Shown piece by piece: positions 62,847 to 64,000 of a stretch of 64,000 nt of DNA (positions within the stretch are counted from its first letter, which is position 1; every line of letters starts with the position of its first letter). The stretch lies in contig CM076275.1 in assembly GCA_038380795.1 (NCBI GenBank), positions 8,589,001 through 8,653,000 of the forward strand, in the 5' to 3' direction. The stretch comes from Pyrocephalus nanus (Eukaryota; Chordata; Aves; Passeriformes; Tyrannidae). Position numbers and translations under genes: made by a program. The notes below the pieces were generated by a model. It saw nothing but the letters and a program-made list of their open reading frames with translations, did not search any database and was not told where the DNA came from.

Positions 62847-64000
62847 GGTGGGGAGGATAGTCAGTCATGCGGGAATTGCTTTTATTCACTGTCACACTTT
62901 GCCTGTTTCTGCAGAGCCAGAAGGCTCACAGATAGACTGTGGATAATTCAGCAAGAAACTCCAAAGAAACCCTGTGTCATTAAAGGTTTAGCTGCAGAAG
63001 GGTGTTTTCAAAGAAGGCTATTCATTAATATGTTCTCTTTTGTGTGAGTAACACTGCAAAGCCCTTAATGTTTAATTTCTTTACATCTAAGGGGTGTTAC
63101 TCATGGTGACAAAAGCTTCATTTTCACTAAGGCCCTGAGGTAGGCAAGATGTGGTCAGACTTAAGTAGAGCAAATCACTACCTTCCAAAATGAAGAAAGT
63201 TGATAGGAAATGGGGTGAAAATAATAATCAGACTTCAAAAATGAATATGCATGTAGTTTTTAATGCTGTGATGGTCAGCTATATCGGAGCATGTTTCAGT
63301 AGCCCATAGAAGAATACAACTGCATGTAACTGTGCTATGTGCCTCTTCTCTCCCTCAGAAGCATTAAGGATTTGGTTTTCTTTGACCTAATGTTTAGAAA
63401 ACTAAGTCAGAACTCTCTCCCTTGGAGTAAAAAATACCAGGATCAGTCACAATTCTTGAGATCTCAGCTTGTTGTGGCTTATGAAAATCTCCCTCTGACA
63501 CAAAAAAGGGATTTTTTAATGTGAAAGAAGTGGTTTTCCCAGTCTTAGACCTTTTGAGCAAGGCAATACTTTGAAGACAAAGCTCAAGGTTTAGATATTT
63601 TTCAGAAGCCAATGCAGATATTCTTGGCAGTCCCAGAGATGCCTCCATTAAGTTCAGTGTTAGGTGGAGTCTCTATAAAACTTTCTTCTGAAAATGCATC
63701 ACTGCCCCGGCCCAAACTGTAGACCTGAGCAACAGGAGCAAAGTCATCAGCTGAGAGGATGAGAGAATGTCATCAGTGGGTTTGGAAGCTGAATATATAT
63801 CACTGTGTTTCAAAATGGCTAAAACAAGACATAGGCACAAGAGTCTGTTCCCAGCACTTCTTTCTCCCACTCTTAAGTGTAACCTGTTGCAACAAAGCAC
63901 CTGGTAACCTTCTCTCTGTTAATGTCCAGAAGGTGGATTTGGAAGAAGCTGAGTAAAATAGTCCTTCCAGTTATACTAAAACAAATAAAGGCAAGGACAA
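62847..64000. other. Non-coding sequence to the window end
   Basis: No gene is recognised. A strong-looking acceptor (CTCTTCTCTCCCTCAG, ending about 63358) is followed by a frame open to a stop at 63522-63524, but no donor or polyadenylation signal supports an exon. Confidence 0.5.

Noticed and set aside
1..64000. CRISPR arrays, operons, tRNA/rRNA genes, plasmid or phage features
   Set aside because: No spaced direct repeats, no tRNA-like cloverleaf words and no clustered long frames; the repeats are those of a bird genome.

Overview
The window reads as non-coding DNA from a bird genome, probably a neoavian and possibly a passerine. It is AT-rich and repeat-poor, with no long open frames. 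The evidence for a bird is six 5'-truncated CR1 LINE fragments ending in the typical (CATAGAAT)n / (AATCACAG)n style 3' tail, plus one recognisable avian ERVL-type LTR. There are no operons, ribosome binding sites, rRNA, tRNA or CRISPR arrays. The longest ATG-initiated open frame is 143 codons, which is background for 64 kb of such DNA. No open frame resembles a protein I recognise, so no complete gene is called.

Layout. 1-15.4 kb: unique sequence with a 45-nt exon-like segment (1875-1919), a GAATA pentanucleotide repeat, an A18 tract, a long pyrimidine tract ending in AG (9067-9120) and an 18-bp tandem duplication. 15.4-18.7 kb: three CR1 fragments (15407-15690 minus, 17565-17616 plus, 18567-18640 minus). 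18.7-31.6 kb: unique sequence with a 33-nt microexon-like segment (22096-22128). 31.6-31.84 kb: a minus-strand CR1 with an internal 19-bp duplication. 31.84-45.1 kb: unique sequence with a CpG-retaining block near 33.06 kb, a 24-nt microexon-like segment (37800-37823), a consensus-quality splice donor at 41907, and a 13-bp triplicate followed by a perfect inverted repeat (43276-43328). 45.14-45.43 kb: a plus-strand CR1. 49.41-49.8 kb: a minus-strand LTR with TATA box and polyadenylation signal. 49.8-64 kb: a 64-nt exon-like segment (54475-54538), a possible conserved non-coding element (about 55835-55975), a CR1 fragment (58467-58556), and T22 and T25 tracts near 62.2 and 62.8 kb.

Interpretation. 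The likeliest reading is the interior of a very large intron, or a gene desert. If the plus-strand exon-like segments are real, the 45-, 33- and 64-nt pieces share a compatible reading phase and could be sparse exons of one long plus-strand gene. That is inference. Splice-like decoys are common in DNA of this length, so each is offered at low confidence and without a gene name.
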